In this document: positions 9,652 through 19,551 of the stretch, piece after piece
Layout: each line of letters starts with the position of its first letter
How positions within the stretch are numbered: the stretch's first letter is position 1
Assembly: GCA_027484105.1 (NCBI GenBank)
Contig: JAIXUG010000021.1
Location: forward strand, 1-64,000
Length of the DNA: 64,000 bases
Direction: 5' to 3'
Source: Comamonadaceae bacterium
Lineage (GTDB): Bacteria > Pseudomonadota > Gammaproteobacteria > Burkholderiales > Burkholderiaceae_C
Program-made: the position numbers and the translations under genes
The notes under the pieces: generated by a model
The model's input: the letters and a program-made list of their open reading frames with translations, nothing else
Databases searched by the model: none
What the model was told of the DNA's origin: nothing

Positions 9652-10587
9652 TCAATCGAACGATCGACGCTGGGCCAATTGTCCCAGCCGTTGGCTGATC
9701 TGGTGAAACTCTGCCACCGTTTGGTCGATGATTTGCTGGGCGGTCAACACCGCATGCACCAAACCGGCCGACTGGCCCGCCAGGGCCGGGGCGGCGTTCA
9801 TGTCACCGCCGAAATACACCTCCTGAATGCCGCGGAAAGCGTCGGGGCCCATCAGACCAGCTTCGTGCAGAGCCTGGGTGAACGGGGCCTTGAGCGCCCG
9901 GATGCAGGGGGATGACTTGGTGTTGAGCATGTAAGTGCCCGTGGTGGGGGCGTCCACAATGGCCTGTTTGTAATGGTGGTGCACGGGGCTTTCGGCGCAG
10001 GCCACAAAGCGGGTGCCCATCTGGATGGCTTCTGCGCCCAGCGCAAATGCGGCGGCCATGCCGCGACCGTCCACAATGCCGCCTGCCGCGATCAAGGGCA
10101 AGTCGGTCTTTTCGCGAATGGCCTGCAGCAGCACCAAGGTGCTGACTTCTTCGGGGTTTTTGAAGCCGCCCCCTTCCGAGCCTTCCACCACCAAGCCATC
10201 CACCCCCGCTTCAGCGCATTTGAGTGCGGCTTCGAGCGTGGGCACAGCGTGGTAAACCGCAATGCCCGCCGCTTGCAGTGGGGCCAAAAATTTTGCGGGG
10301 CTGCCGGCTGAGGTGGTGACAAAGCGCAAGCCGGATTCGCAGACAAAGCGCAGCATGGCGTCGTCTTTCAGAAAGCGGATGGGCAGGTTGACACCAAAAG
10401 GCAAGCCCGTTTCTCGCATGATGGCGATTTCACGCTGGCAGTTGGCGGTTTCACCCGATGAGGTTTCGATGATGCCCAAACCGCCGGCGCGCGAGACGGC
10501 AGACGCCAGAGTGCTGCGGGCAATCCAGCCCATGGGCGCTTGCAAGATGGGGTAGGTTGCCCCTGTGTGGGCCAAAACGCGGTTCAT
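9652..10587 (-). CDS. Nitronate monooxygenase / 2-nitropropane dioxygenase family
   Basis: PILQAPMGWIARSTLASAVSRAGGLGIIE...GGIVDGRGMAAAFALGAEAIQMGTRF. Confidence 0.9.
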   Translation of the reverse strand: MNRVLAHTGATYPILQAPMGWIARSTLASAVSRAGGLGIIETSSGETANCQREIAIMRETGLPFGVNLPIRFLKDDAMLRFVCESGLRFVTTSAGSPAKFLAPLQAAGIAVYHAVPTLEAALKCAEAGVDGLVVEGSEGGGFKNPEEVSTLVLLQAIREKTDLPLIAAGGIVDGRGMAAAFALGAEAIQMGTRFVACAESPVHHHYKQAIVDAPTTGTYMLNTKSSPCIRALKAPFTQALHEAGLMGPDAFRGIQEVYFGGDMNAAPALAGQSAGLVHAVLTAQQIIDQTVAEFHQISQRLGQLAQRRSFD

Positions 10588-10706
10588 GCCTGAGCCTTGG
10601 TGGTCAAAAACCCATGATAAGGGGACTCGCACGATGGGGCAGTCGCCTATCTGTCCCAGGTGCTGGCGCTTGCCGCCTAAACTGCGGCATTGTTTTTTTG
10701 AAAGGT

Positions 10707-11345
10707 ATGGCCATGGCCTTGACCCTGTTGGCATTCGACACCCCCAACGCGCGCAAAATCACCGTGGCGCTGGAGGAGATGGCGCTGCCGTACACCGTGC
10801 AGGTGGTCGACATTGGCCGCAATGAGCAGTTTGAGCCTGATTTTTTGAAAATCAGCCCCAACAACAAAATCCCCGCCTTGGTGGACACCGATGGACCGGA
10901 GGGTCAGACGCAGACGGTGTTTGAGTCTGGTGCGATCCTGATGTACCTGGCTGAAAAAACGGGACGCTTTTTGCCTGCGCGGGGTGCTGCCCGCGTGTCC
11001 ACGCTCGAATGGCTGATGTTCCAGGTGGGTGGGTTCGGCCCTGCGCCTGGCCAAGTGCACCACTTTGCGGCCTTGACGGACGAGGGGGACAAGCGCTACG
11101 GTTTGCAACGCTTCATGGCGGAAACCCTGCGCCTTTATGGGGTGATGGACCGCAGATTGGCCGAGCAGACTTTTTTTGCAGGCGACTTGTCGATTGCCGA
11201 CTTTGCCATGGTGGGCTGGGTCTGGCGCTACCCCAGACACCAGGTCGATTTGGCGCAATTTCCCCATGTCCAGCGCTGGTATGCACAGATGATGGCCAGG
11301 CCCGCGGTGCAAAAAGGTTTTGCCAGGGTTTTGCGCCGTGAATGA
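10707..11345 (+). CDS. Glutathione S-transferase family protein
   Basis: Thioredoxin-fold N-terminus plus NKIPALVDTDGP...FESGAILMYLAEKTGRFLP. Confidence 0.92.
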   Translation: MAMALTLLAFDTPNARKITVALEEMALPYTVQVVDIGRNEQFEPDFLKISPNNKIPALVDTDGPEGQTQTVFESGAILMYLAEKTGRFLPARGAARVSTLEWLMFQVGGFGPAPGQVHHFAALTDEGDKRYGLQRFMAETLRLYGVMDRRLAEQTFFAGDLSIADFAMVGWVWRYPRHQVDLAQFPHVQRWYAQMMARPAVQKGFARVLRRE

Positions 11346-11456
11346 AGGCCTGTACCCCGGTGTGTGGCTGCAGGGGTGGCCACTGCGGCCCCAGAAAAAT
11401 TGGGGGCCCATTCTTGTGGCTTAATACGGTTTTGTATTTTTTATCCGGAGCCAGAG

Positions 11457-11627
11457 ATGGGCAACAAAATCGTCACCGAAGCAGATCGTAAATTCACCCC
11501 CCCATTGCCCACATTGCCAGGCGTGACCCTGCGCACAGGCGGCCGTGGCCAGCGCGTGAGCCTGGAGCGTGGTGTCGCCACACGCAGCAAGAAAAACCCC
11601 GGCAAGCGCTCCAAAAAGGGCGGTTGA
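11457..11627 (+). CDS. Uncharacterised 56-aa basic small protein
   Basis: MGNKIVTEADRKFTPPLPTLPGVTLRTGGRGQRVSLERGVATRSKKNPGKRSKKGG; RBS-like GGAG upstream, strong terminator downstream. Confidence 0.6.
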   Translation: MGNKIVTEADRKFTPPLPTLPGVTLRTGGRGQRVSLERGVATRSKKNPGKRSKKGG

Positions 11628-11664
11628 AGCCGGTGCACCCGGTTTTTTGCCGGGGCAGCGCCCA

Positions 11665-11693
11665 GCCACTGAAGAATTCAGTGGCTTTTTTTT
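11665..11693 (+). terminator. Rho-independent terminator
   Basis: GCCACTGAA-GAA-TTCAGTGGC followed by T8. Confidence 0.93.
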
Positions 11694-11744
11694 CGTTTTT
11701 TGATGCACCCCATGGGGTTGCAGCCAAGGATACAGGAGAGCTGA

Positions 11745-12137
11745 ATGTTGATTTCTTATGGCGCCGTGTTGGTGGCGGGCATCATGCCGGTGGTGTGCGC
11801 GGGCATCGCCAAGTCGGGCTTCAAGGGCTATGACAACAGCGACCCCCGGGCCTGGCTGGCCCGGCAGACGGGGTTCCGGGCTCGCGCCAATGCGGCCCAG
11901 GCCAATTGTTTTGAGGCCTTCCCCTTTTTTGCCGTGGGCGTCATTTTGGCCTTGCTCACCGGAGTTGATCCGTCAACCGTTGATGCCATGGCCCTGTTTT
12001 TTGTGGCGATGCGCGTGTCCTATGTGTTTTTTTATGTCACCGACAAAGCCAAATGGCGCACCATCGTGTGGTCTGCGGCCTACCTGAGTGTGGTGGGCTT
12101 GTTTGCCTTGGCGATGCTGAATTTGCACATCGACTGA
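11745..12137 (+). CDS. MAPEG family membrane protein
   Basis: DNSDPRAWLARQTGFRARANAAQANCFEAFPFFAVGV. Confidence 0.9.
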   Translation: MLISYGAVLVAGIMPVVCAGIAKSGFKGYDNSDPRAWLARQTGFRARANAAQANCFEAFPFFAVGVILALLTGVDPSTVDAMALFFVAMRVSYVFFYVTDKAKWRTIVWSAAYLSVVGLFALAMLNLHID

Positions 12138-12176
12138 AGCAGAATCTGGGCTTTATCAAGGCACAATAAGGCATCT

Positions 12177-12268
12177 GCCCCGGTGGTGAAACTGGTAGAC
12201 ACACCGGACTTAAAATCCGTTGCTTCCGTAACAGGGGCGTGCCGATTCGATTTCGGCCCGGGGCACCA
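12177..12268 (+). tRNA. tRNA-Leu (anticodon TAA)
   Basis: GCCCCGG...CCGGGGCACCA acceptor, anticodon loop CTTAAAA, long variable arm, T-arm GATTCGATTTC. Confidence 0.96.
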
Positions 12269-12287
12269 TCGACACTGAAGCACCCTC

Positions 12288-12920
12288 ATGAAACACGACA
12301 ACGCTCCGCTTGAAATTCATGTGCATGGTGATGTGCCCATCAAGCCTGGCACCGACATCAAGGCGATCCAGGAAGCCCTCAAGCCACTTTGGCACTACGC
12401 GGGCGCGCGCAGCCTGAACGAAGGTGCCGTGAGTCTCTACGAAGAAGAACCAGGCATCCGCTTTGACGCCCAGGCCCAGCGACTGAACCTGTGCTGGACC
12501 GTGCGCGGCGATGAGGACTTCCGCATGGTTCTGGACGATTTGTGCATGAACCTCAACGAATTGTCTGCAGCGGGCACCCAGATCGAAGTGACGTTTTACG
12601 ACGCCGAATTTGATGACGAGGACGAGGCTGCCGGCGCTGAGTCGCGCGACGATTTTGTGATGCTGTTTGTCGGGCCCGATCCCGGGGCCATCATGCAGGC
12701 GCAGCGCGATTTGCTGGTGCACGATGTGGTCAACATGATGGAGCGCCATTTTGATGGGGCCGAGTTGTCGGGCGTGGTGTCCGAAATCGACAAATTGTTC
12801 AGCCAGCGCTTTGACAGCTTGGTCAGCTCCCTCGAAATCGGCAAACCGCCGCGGGGTCCGGGAGGCTCAAGCGGTCATGGCGGAGGCGGGGGCGGTCGTC
12901 GCCCCAGGCATTTGCACTGA
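12288..12920 (+). CDS. Uncharacterised protein with Gly-rich C-terminus
   Basis: 210-aa intact ORF starting 20 bp after tRNA-Leu; tail GPGGSSGHGGGGGGRRPRHLH. Confidence 0.85.
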   Translation: MKHDNAPLEIHVHGDVPIKPGTDIKAIQEALKPLWHYAGARSLNEGAVSLYEEEPGIRFDAQAQRLNLCWTVRGDEDFRMVLDDLCMNLNELSAAGTQIEVTFYDAEFDDEDEAAGAESRDDFVMLFVGPDPGAIMQAQRDLLVHDVVNMMERHFDGAELSGVVSEIDKLFSQRFDSLVSSLEIGKPPRGPGGSSGHGGGGGGRRPRHLH

Positions 12921-12932
12921 CAGGAGCGCACC

Positions 12933-14240
12933 ATGAACCTCGACCGTCTTCGTTCTGCATTGAACCCTGGCGTTCGCTTGCGCGAGGTGTTTGGCTGGGC
13001 CATGTACGACTTTGCCAACTCGGGTTATTCCACGGTGGTCATCACGGCGGTTTTTGCGGCCTACTTTGTGGGTGGTGTGGCCGATGGTGCCGATTGGGCC
13101 ACCCTGGCCTGGACTTCGGGGCTGAGCCTGTCTTATTTGATCGTGATGCTCACCATGCCCGGTTTGGGCGCATGGGCTGACCGCGTGGCGGGCAAAAAGC
13201 GCCTGTTGATGTGGGTAACGGCTGGCTGCGTGCTCAGCACCGCGGCTTTGTCGCTGGTGGGGCCGGGGCAAGTGGCGCTGGCTTTGTGCATTTTGGTGCT
13301 GTCCAACACCTTTTTCTCCTATGGCGAATCGCTGACCGCCTCGTTTTTGCCCGAACTGGCCAAGCCCGAGGCCATGGGCCGCGTCAGTGGTTGGGGCTGG
13401 TCGCTGGGCTACATCGGCGGCATGCTCACCTTGGGCGTGTGCCTGGCCTATGTGTTGGCCGCGCAGGCGCGGGGCGAGTCGGGCAGCCAGTTTGTGCCGG
13501 TGACCATGTTGATCACCGCCGCGGTCTATGGCGCTGCGACCTGGGTGACTTTTGCCCTGTTGCGCGAGCATTCTCCCGCTCGGCCCGAGGCCCCGGTGCA
13601 GTCGGTCGCGCAAAGCCTGCGCCGGCTGCGCCAGACCTTGCGTGATGCCTTGCCCTACCGAGATTTCACCCAACTGCTTGCCTGTGCCGTGGCTTACCAG
13701 GGGGGCGTGGCCGTGGCCATCACCCTGGCCGCGATCTATGCCGAACAGGTCATTGGTTTCCAGCCACAAGAGACCATGGTGTTGATCTTTGTGCTCAACA
13801 TCGCTGCTTTTGTCGGGGCCTTGGTGTTTGGCCATGTGCAAGACCGTTTGGGGCACAAGCTGACTTTGTCTCTGACATTGCTGGGCTGGGTGGCCACCTG
13901 TTTCATCGCCGCTTTGTCCACGGACAAAGCCACCTTCTGGTGGGCCGCCGGGATCGCCGGTTTTTGCATGGGCTCCAGCCAGTCTTCGGGGCGTGCCATG
14001 GCGGGCTTGATGGTGCCGCCGCAGCGATTGGGTGAGTTCTTTGGCCTGTGGACCTTTGCGATCCGGCTGGCGAGCATTTTGGGCCCCTTGATGTACGGCC
14101 TGATCACTTGGTTGAGCGATGGCAACCAGCGCCTGGCCATCGGCGCCACTTCTTTGTTGTTTGTGCTGGGCTTGGTTTTGCTGATGCCCGTGAATGTGGA
14201 GCGCGGTCGCCGCATGGCGCTGGGGCCAAGCCCAGCCTGA
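12933..14240 (+). CDS. MFS transporter, UMF1/Atg22-like
   Basis: EVFGWAMYDFANSGYSTVVITAVFAAYFVGGV, many TM segments. Confidence 0.92.
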   Translation: MNLDRLRSALNPGVRLREVFGWAMYDFANSGYSTVVITAVFAAYFVGGVADGADWATLAWTSGLSLSYLIVMLTMPGLGAWADRVAGKKRLLMWVTAGCVLSTAALSLVGPGQVALALCILVLSNTFFSYGESLTASFLPELAKPEAMGRVSGWGWSLGYIGGMLTLGVCLAYVLAAQARGESGSQFVPVTMLITAAVYGAATWVTFALLREHSPARPEAPVQSVAQSLRRLRQTLRDALPYRDFTQLLACAVAYQGGVAVAITLAAIYAEQVIGFQPQETMVLIFVLNIAAFVGALVFGHVQDRLGHKLTLSLTLLGWVATCFIAALSTDKATFWWAAGIAGFCMGSSQSSGRAMAGLMVPPQRLGEFFGLWTFAIRLASILGPLMYGLITWLSDGNQRLAIGATSLLFVLGLVLLMPVNVERGRRMALGPSPA

Positions 14241-14270
14241 TGGGCATCTGGCGCCTGTGGCGCTCAGCCT

Positions 14271-15119
14271 TCAAATGGCCGCTGGGGCTTGGTGACAAGA
14301 CCCGGGCGGCAGACCCAGCCAACGCTCGGCCGCAGCCTGAAGGCCATGCAGGTCTCCGGTGGTGAAAAGCGCCATGCCTTGCGGTGAAGACCGATCAGCA
14401 GGGCCAGCATTCAGCAGGCCAGCGCCTTCCAGCAAGCGCCGGGTCTGGCGGGCCACCGCCTCGCCGGTGGACACCAGACGTACATCGGGCCCTAACAGCG
14501 CCTGGAGTTGCTTTTCGACAAACACGTAATGGGTGCAGCCCAGCACCAGCGTGTCCATCTGGCCTGGGCCAGTGCCAAAGCTGCCCATGGCCGAGGTGTA
14601 TTGCGCCAGCAGTTCGGTGATGCGTTCCTGGGCTGGGGTGGCTTGCTGGGGCAGGGTGCTTTGTTCGATGGCCAAGGCCAGCCCATTGCAAGCCTGCACC
14701 GTGAACCGCGCTTGTCCCTGCACCGAGTCGAGCAAACGCGCGAACTTGTCACTGGCCACGGTGCCGCGCGTAGCGATCACGCCAATGTGGCCTGTCTGGC
14801 TCAGGGCCACCGCGGGTTTGAGGGCGGGTTCTACCCCGACCAAAGGCAGATGTGGGTGTTGCGCGCGCAGTTCGTGGATCGCCGCAGCGGTGGCGGTGTT
14901 GCAGGCCACGACCAGCGCCTTGATCTGGTGATGCGCCAGCAAATACCGGGTGATGGCATGCGTGCGTTGACGCACGTAGAGATCTGTTTTTTCGCCATAG
15001 GGCGCGTGGGCGTTGTCGGCCAAGTACACAAAGTGTTGATGGGGCAGGGCGCTTTGCAGCGCCTGCAGCACACTCAGGCCCCCAATGCCACTGTCAAAAA
15101 CGCCAATGGGGGCGTTCAC
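14271..15119 (-). CDS. murI: Glutamate racemase
   Basis: APIGVFDSGIGGLSVLQAL..ACNTATAAAI..LGCTHYVFVEKQL; GTG start inferred. Confidence 0.95.
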   Translation of the reverse strand: MNAPIGVFDSGIGGLSVLQALQSALPHQHFVYLADNAHAPYGEKTDLYVRQRTHAITRYLLAHHQIKALVVACNTATAAAIHELRAQHPHLPLVGVEPALKPAVALSQTGHIGVIATRGTVASDKFARLLDSVQGQARFTVQACNGLALAIEQSTLPQQATPAQERITELLAQYTSAMGSFGTGPGQMDTLVLGCTHYVFVEKQLQALLGPDVRLVSTGEAVARQTRRLLEGAGLLNAGPADRSSPQGMALFTTGDLHGLQAAAERWLGLPPGSCHQAPAAI

Positions 15120-15121
15120 GT

Positions 15122-16675
15122 TCAGCCGGCGTTGACGCCGATGCCCTTGAACTCGCCCGTGGCGATGCGCTTTTGCCATTCGGCGGGGCCGGTGATGTGG
15201 GCGCTCGTACCGCCCGCATCAACTGCCACCGTCACGGGCATGTCCACCACGTCGAATTCATAGATCGCTTCCATGCCCATGTCGGCAAAGCCCACGACCT
15301 TGGCGTGTTTGATCGCTTTGGACACGAGGTAGGCCGCACCGCCCACGGCCATCAGATAAGCCGACTTGTGCTTCTTGATGGCTTCGATGGCGACGGGGCC
15401 GCGCTCGGCCTTGCCGATCATGGCGATCAGGCCGGTGTTGGCCAGCATCATTTCGGTGAAGCCGTCCATGCGGGTGGCGGTGGTGGGGCCTGCGGGGCCC
15501 ACGGCCTCGTCGCCCACCGGGTCCACGGGGCCGACGTAGTAAATCACGCGGTTTTTAAAACTCACGGGCAGTGGCTCGCCTTTGGCCAGCATGTCTTGAA
15601 TGCGTTTGTGTGCGGCGTCTCGCCCCGTCAGCATCTTGCCGTTGAGCAGCAGGGTCTGGCCAGGTTTCCAAGCGGCGACTTGCTCGGGCGTCAGGGTGTT
15701 CAGGTCCACGCGCTGGCTCTTTTCGGTATCAGCCGTCCAGTTGACGTTGGGCCACAAATCGAGTGATGGTGCTTCCAGATAGGTGGGGCCGGAGCCGTCC
15801 AGCACAAAGTGCGCATGGCGGGTGGCCGCGCAGTTGGGGATCATGGCCACGGGCTTGCTGGCAGCGTGCGTGGGGTACATCTTGATTTTGATGTCGAGCA
15901 CGGTGGTGAGGCCCCCCAGGCCCTGCGCGCCAATGCCCAAGGCGTTGACCTTGTGGTACAGCTCCAGGCGCATTTCTTCGACTTGGTCGAGCTTCTCACC
16001 CTTGCTGGATTTTTCGAGCAACTGGTACATGTCCAGATCGTCCATCAGACTTTCTTTGGCCAACAGCACGGCTTTTTCTGCCGTGCCGCCAATGCCAATG
16101 CCCAGCATGCCGGGGGGGCACCAGCCTGCGCCCATGGTGGGCACGGTCTTGAGCACCCAGTCGACGATGCTGTCGCCTGGGTTGAGCATGATCAACTTGG
16201 ATTTGTTCTCGCTGCCGCCGCCTTTGGCTGCCACGGTCACATGCACATGGTGTCCGGGGACGATCTTTGTGAAGATCACGGCGGGCGTGTTGTCCTTGGT
16301 GTTCTTGCGGTTGAAGTGGGGGTCGGACACGACTGACGCACGCAACATGTTGTCGGCATAGTTGTAGCCACGGCGCACGCCTTCGTTCACGGCGTCTTCC
16401 AGGCTGCCGGTGAAGCCGTCAAATTTCACGTCCATGCCCACTTCAAGGAACACGTTCACGATGCCGGTGTCTTGGCAAATCGGGCGGTGGCCGAAGGCGC
16501 TCATCTTGCTGTTGGTCAGGATTTGCGCAATCGCGTCCTTGGCTGCGGGGCTTTGCTCGCGCTCGTAGGCGCTGGCCAGGTGGGAGATGAAGTCAGCAGG
16601 GTGGTAATAGCTGATGTATTGCAGCGCGGCGGCAACGGATTCGATCAGGTCGTCTTGTTTGATCAGGGTGGTCAT
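15122..16675 (-). CDS. Fumarate hydratase, class I
   Basis: HRPICQDTGIVNVFLEVGMDVKF...MGAGWCPPGMLGIGIGGTAEKAVLLAKESL. Confidence 0.95.
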   Translation of the reverse strand: MTTLIKQDDLIESVAAALQYISYYHPADFISHLASAYEREQSPAAKDAIAQILTNSKMSAFGHRPICQDTGIVNVFLEVGMDVKFDGFTGSLEDAVNEGVRRGYNYADNMLRASVVSDPHFNRKNTKDNTPAVIFTKIVPGHHVHVTVAAKGGGSENKSKLIMLNPGDSIVDWVLKTVPTMGAGWCPPGMLGIGIGGTAEKAVLLAKESLMDDLDMYQLLEKSSKGEKLDQVEEMRLELYHKVNALGIGAQGLGGLTTVLDIKIKMYPTHAASKPVAMIPNCAATRHAHFVLDGSGPTYLEAPSLDLWPNVNWTADTEKSQRVDLNTLTPEQVAAWKPGQTLLLNGKMLTGRDAAHKRIQDMLAKGEPLPVSFKNRVIYYVGPVDPVGDEAVGPAGPTTATRMDGFTEMMLANTGLIAMIGKAERGPVAIEAIKKHKSAYLMAVGGAAYLVSKAIKHAKVVGFADMGMEAIYEFDVVDMPVTVAVDAGGTSAHITGPAEWQKRIATGEFKGIGVNAG

Positions 16676-16720
16676 GGTGGTGTGATCTCGAGAAAATCAA
16701 AAACGGTGGTTGTCAGGCGC

Positions 16721-17320
16721 TCAGTGGGCTTTGTCGTGATGAGACATCAGGCGGTCGGCATAGGCAATGGCGATGGCGCTGAGCAAGAACGCCATGTGGA
16801 TGATGGTTTGCCACATCAGCACTTTTTCGTCGTAGTTGGCCGCATTGATGAAGGTTTTGAGCAGGTGGATCGAACTGATGCCGATGATGGCGGTGCCCAG
16901 TTTGACCTTGAGGACGGAGGCATTCACATGGTCCAGCCATTCCGGCTGGTCGGGGTGACCTTCGAGGTTCAGGCGTGACACAAAGGTTTCGTAGCCGCCC
17001 ACAATGACCATGATCAGCAGGTTGGAAATCATGACCACATCGATCAGGGCCAGCACCACCAGCATGATCACGGTTTCATTGAGTGAGGTGATGGGGGCAT
17101 CGGCTTTGTAGCCAATGCTGGTGATCAGCGCTTGCAAAGCGTCCTGGTTGCCAAAGGCCGCTTCGAGCAGGTGCACCAGCTCCACCCAGAAATGAAACAC
17201 ATACACGGCTTGTGCGGCGATCAAACCCAGATACAAGGGCAATTGCAACCAGCGGCTGGCGAATATGAAACTGCTCAGCGGGCTCAAGGAAGATTTTCGG
17301 GGGGGTGTTGGGTTGGACAT
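16721..17320 (-). CDS. YqhA/UPF0114 family membrane protein
   Basis: [35 protein letters not shown]...[28 protein letters not shown]. Confidence 0.9.
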   Translation of the reverse strand: MSNPTPPRKSSLSPLSSFIFASRWLQLPLYLGLIAAQAVYVFHFWVELVHLLEAAFGNQDALQALITSIGYKADAPITSLNETVIMLVVLALIDVVMISNLLIMVIVGGYETFVSRLNLEGHPDQPEWLDHVNASVLKVKLGTAIIGISSIHLLKTFINAANYDEKVLMWQTIIHMAFLLSAIAIAYADRLMSHHDKAH

Positions 17321-17349
17321 GGGTTTTGGGGCAAAAGGAAGTGCCGAAC

Positions 17350-17391
17350 TTCGGGCAAACCCGAATTCTAGGCCTTGAAACCGTGGTTTCA
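17350..17391. promoter_or_regulatory. Two tandem inverted repeats in the yqhA/acs divergent promoter region
   Basis: TTCGGG-CAAA-CCCGAA (17350-17365) and TGAAACC-GT-GGTTTCA (17376-17391). Confidence 0.5.
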
Positions 17392-17493
17392 GGCGAAAAT
17401 CATGGACGCATTCACTTAGTCAGTGCTTTGTAAGAGCGAACGCCGACATTTACGCCAGTTTTCAAACGCCATGTCATTCAGGAGACAGATCAG

Positions 17494-19455
17494 ATGAGCG
17501 CCACGATTTACCAACCCAGTGCAGATTTTGTCAAAAACGCACATGTTTCCGGCATGCCCGCCTATGAGGCCCTGTGCAAAGAAGCCGAAACCGATTACGA
17601 AGGCTATTGGGCCCGCCTGGCGAAAGAACTGATCACCTGGAAAACCCCCTTCACCAAGGTGCTGGACGAGTCCAATGCCCCTTTCTTCAAGTGGTTCGAA
17701 GATGGCACCCTGAACGCCTCTTACAACTGCCTCGACCGCAACATCGAAAAAGGCTTGGGCGACAAGACCGCCCTCATTTTCGAAGCCGATGGCGGCGAAG
17801 TCACCAAGGTCACTTACAGCCAATTGCTGGCCAAGACCTGCCAATACGCCAACGCACTCAAAAGCTTGGGCATCAAAAAGGGTGACCGTGTGGTCATCTA
17901 CATCTCCATGTCGATCGACGGTGTGGCCGCCATGCAAGCCTGCGCCCGCATTGGCGCCACCCACTCCGTGGTGTTCGGTGGCTTTTCGGCCCAGTCGCTG
18001 CGCGACCGCATCGAAGACACCGGCGCTGTCGCCGTGATCACGGCCGACAACCAAGTGCGCGGCGGCAAGTTGCTGCCCCTCAAAGCCATCGTGGACGATG
18101 CCATCAACCTGGGCGGTTGCGGCTCCATCAAGAATGTCCTGGTCGTCAAGCGCTCGGGCGCTGACATCGCCATGACCGCTGGCCGTGACGTGTGGATGGC
18201 CGAGTTGGCCGACCAACAAGCCACCACCTGCGAGCCCGAGTGGGTCGGTGCCGAGCACCCCCTGTTCTTGCTCTACACCTCGGGCTCGACCGGCAAACCC
18301 AAAGGCGTTCAGCACAGCACGGGCGGCTATTTGCTGCACGCCGCCTTGACCACCAAGTGGACCTTCGACCTGAAGGCCGACGACGTGTTCTGGTGCACGG
18401 CCGACATCGGCTGGGTCACCGGTCACACTTACATCACTTACGGCCCGCTGGCTTTGGGTGGCACCGAGATCGTGTTCGAGGGCGTGCCCACTTACCCCGA
18501 TGCCGGGCGTTTCTGGAAGATGATCCAGGACCACAAGGTCTCGATTTTCTACACCGCGCCCACCGCCATCCGCTCGCTCATCAAGGCCGCAGAAGCCAAC
18601 GATGCGGTGCACCCCAAGAGCTACAACTTGAGCAGCCTGCGTTTGCTGGGTTCGGTCGGCGAGCCGATCAACCCTGCTGCGTGGGAGTGGTACCACCAGC
18701 ACGTCGGTGGCGGCAACTGCCCCATCGTCGACACCTTCTGGCAAACCGAAACCGGTGGCCACATGATCACCCCACTGCCGGGCGTGACCCCCATGGTGCC
18801 CGGTTCTTGCACCCTGCCTTTCCCCGGCATCCAGGCCGCCATCGTGGACGAGACCGGCAAAGACATGCCCAATGGCCAAGGCGGCATTTTGGTGGTCAAG
18901 CGCCCATGGCCTTCGATGATTCGCAACATCTGGGGCGACCCTGAGCGCTTCAAGAAAAGCTACTACCCTGAAGACTTCAAGGGCAAGTACTACCTCGCAG
19001 GCGACGGCTCGATCCGCGACGAAAAGACCGGCTACTTCACCATCACCGGCCGCATCGACGATGTGTTGAACGTGTCGGGCCACCGCATGGGCACCATGGA
19101 AATCGAATCGGCCTTGGTCAGCTGCACCGAGCTGGTGGCCGAGGCCGCCGTGGTCGGCCGCCCCGACGACACCACCGGTGAAGCGATTTGCGCTTTCGTG
19201 GTGCTCAAGCGCTCGCTGCCCAACACCGACGAAGGCAAGGCGATTGCCAAGCAATTGCGCGACCACATCGCCAAGGAAATTGGCCCGATCGCCAAGCCCA
19301 AAGACATCCGCTTTGGCGAGAACCTGCCCAAGACCCGTTCCGGCAAGATCATGCGCCGTCTGCTGCGCTCCTTGGCCAAAGGCGAAGCCATCACGCAGGA
19401 CATCTCGACACTGGAGAACCCCGCCATCCTGGGTCAGTTGGGTCAGGCCTACTGA
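17494..19455 (+). CDS. acs: Acetyl-CoA synthetase
   Basis: [21 protein letters not shown] and C-terminal [14 protein letters not shown]. Confidence 0.97.
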   Translation: MSATIYQPSADFVKNAHVSGMPAYEALCKEAETDYEGYWARLAKELITWKTPFTKVLDESNAPFFKWFEDGTLNASYNCLDRNIEKGLGDKTALIFEADGGEVTKVTYSQLLAKTCQYANALKSLGIKKGDRVVIYISMSIDGVAAMQACARIGATHSVVFGGFSAQSLRDRIEDTGAVAVITADNQVRGGKLLPLKAIVDDAINLGGCGSIKNVLVVKRSGADIAMTAGRDVWMAELADQQATTCEPEWVGAEHPLFLLYTSGSTGKPKGVQHSTGGYLLHAALTTKWTFDLKADDVFWCTADIGWVTGHTYITYGPLALGGTEIVFEGVPTYPDAGRFWKMIQDHKVSIFYTAPTAIRSLIKAAEANDAVHPKSYNLSSLRLLGSVGEPINPAAWEWYHQHVGGGNCPIVDTFWQTETGGHMITPLPGVTPMVPGSCTLPFPGIQAAIVDETGKDMPNGQGGILVVKRPWPSMIRNIWGDPERFKKSYYPEDFKGKYYLAGDGSIRDEKTGYFTITGRIDDVLNVSGHRMGTMEIESALVSCTELVAEAAVVGRPDDTTGEAICAFVVLKRSLPNTDEGKAIAKQLRDHIAKEIGPIAKPKDIRFGENLPKTRSGKIMRRLLRSLAKGEAITQDISTLENPAILGQLGQAY

Positions 19456-19508
19456 CCGTCGTCAACGATCTGCAAAGGGCTTTGAAGCCCTTTGCTGCGA
19501 TGCAAAAC

Positions 19509-19534
19509 AAAAGGCAGCCTTGGCTGCCTTTTGT
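19509..19534. terminator. Bidirectional terminator after acs
   Basis: AAAAGGCAGCC-TT-GGCTGCCTTTTG; preceded by hairpin AAAGGGCTTTGAAGCCCTTT (19474-19493). Confidence 0.85.
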
Positions 19535-19551
19535 CATGGTGCTGGGCCGTG

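Noticed and set aside
17416-19266. 616-aa ORF antisense to acs
   Set aside because: Mirror ORF from strong GC3 bias; the sense strand encodes an unmistakable acetyl-CoA synthetase and the antisense product is low-complexity G/A/V/H-rich
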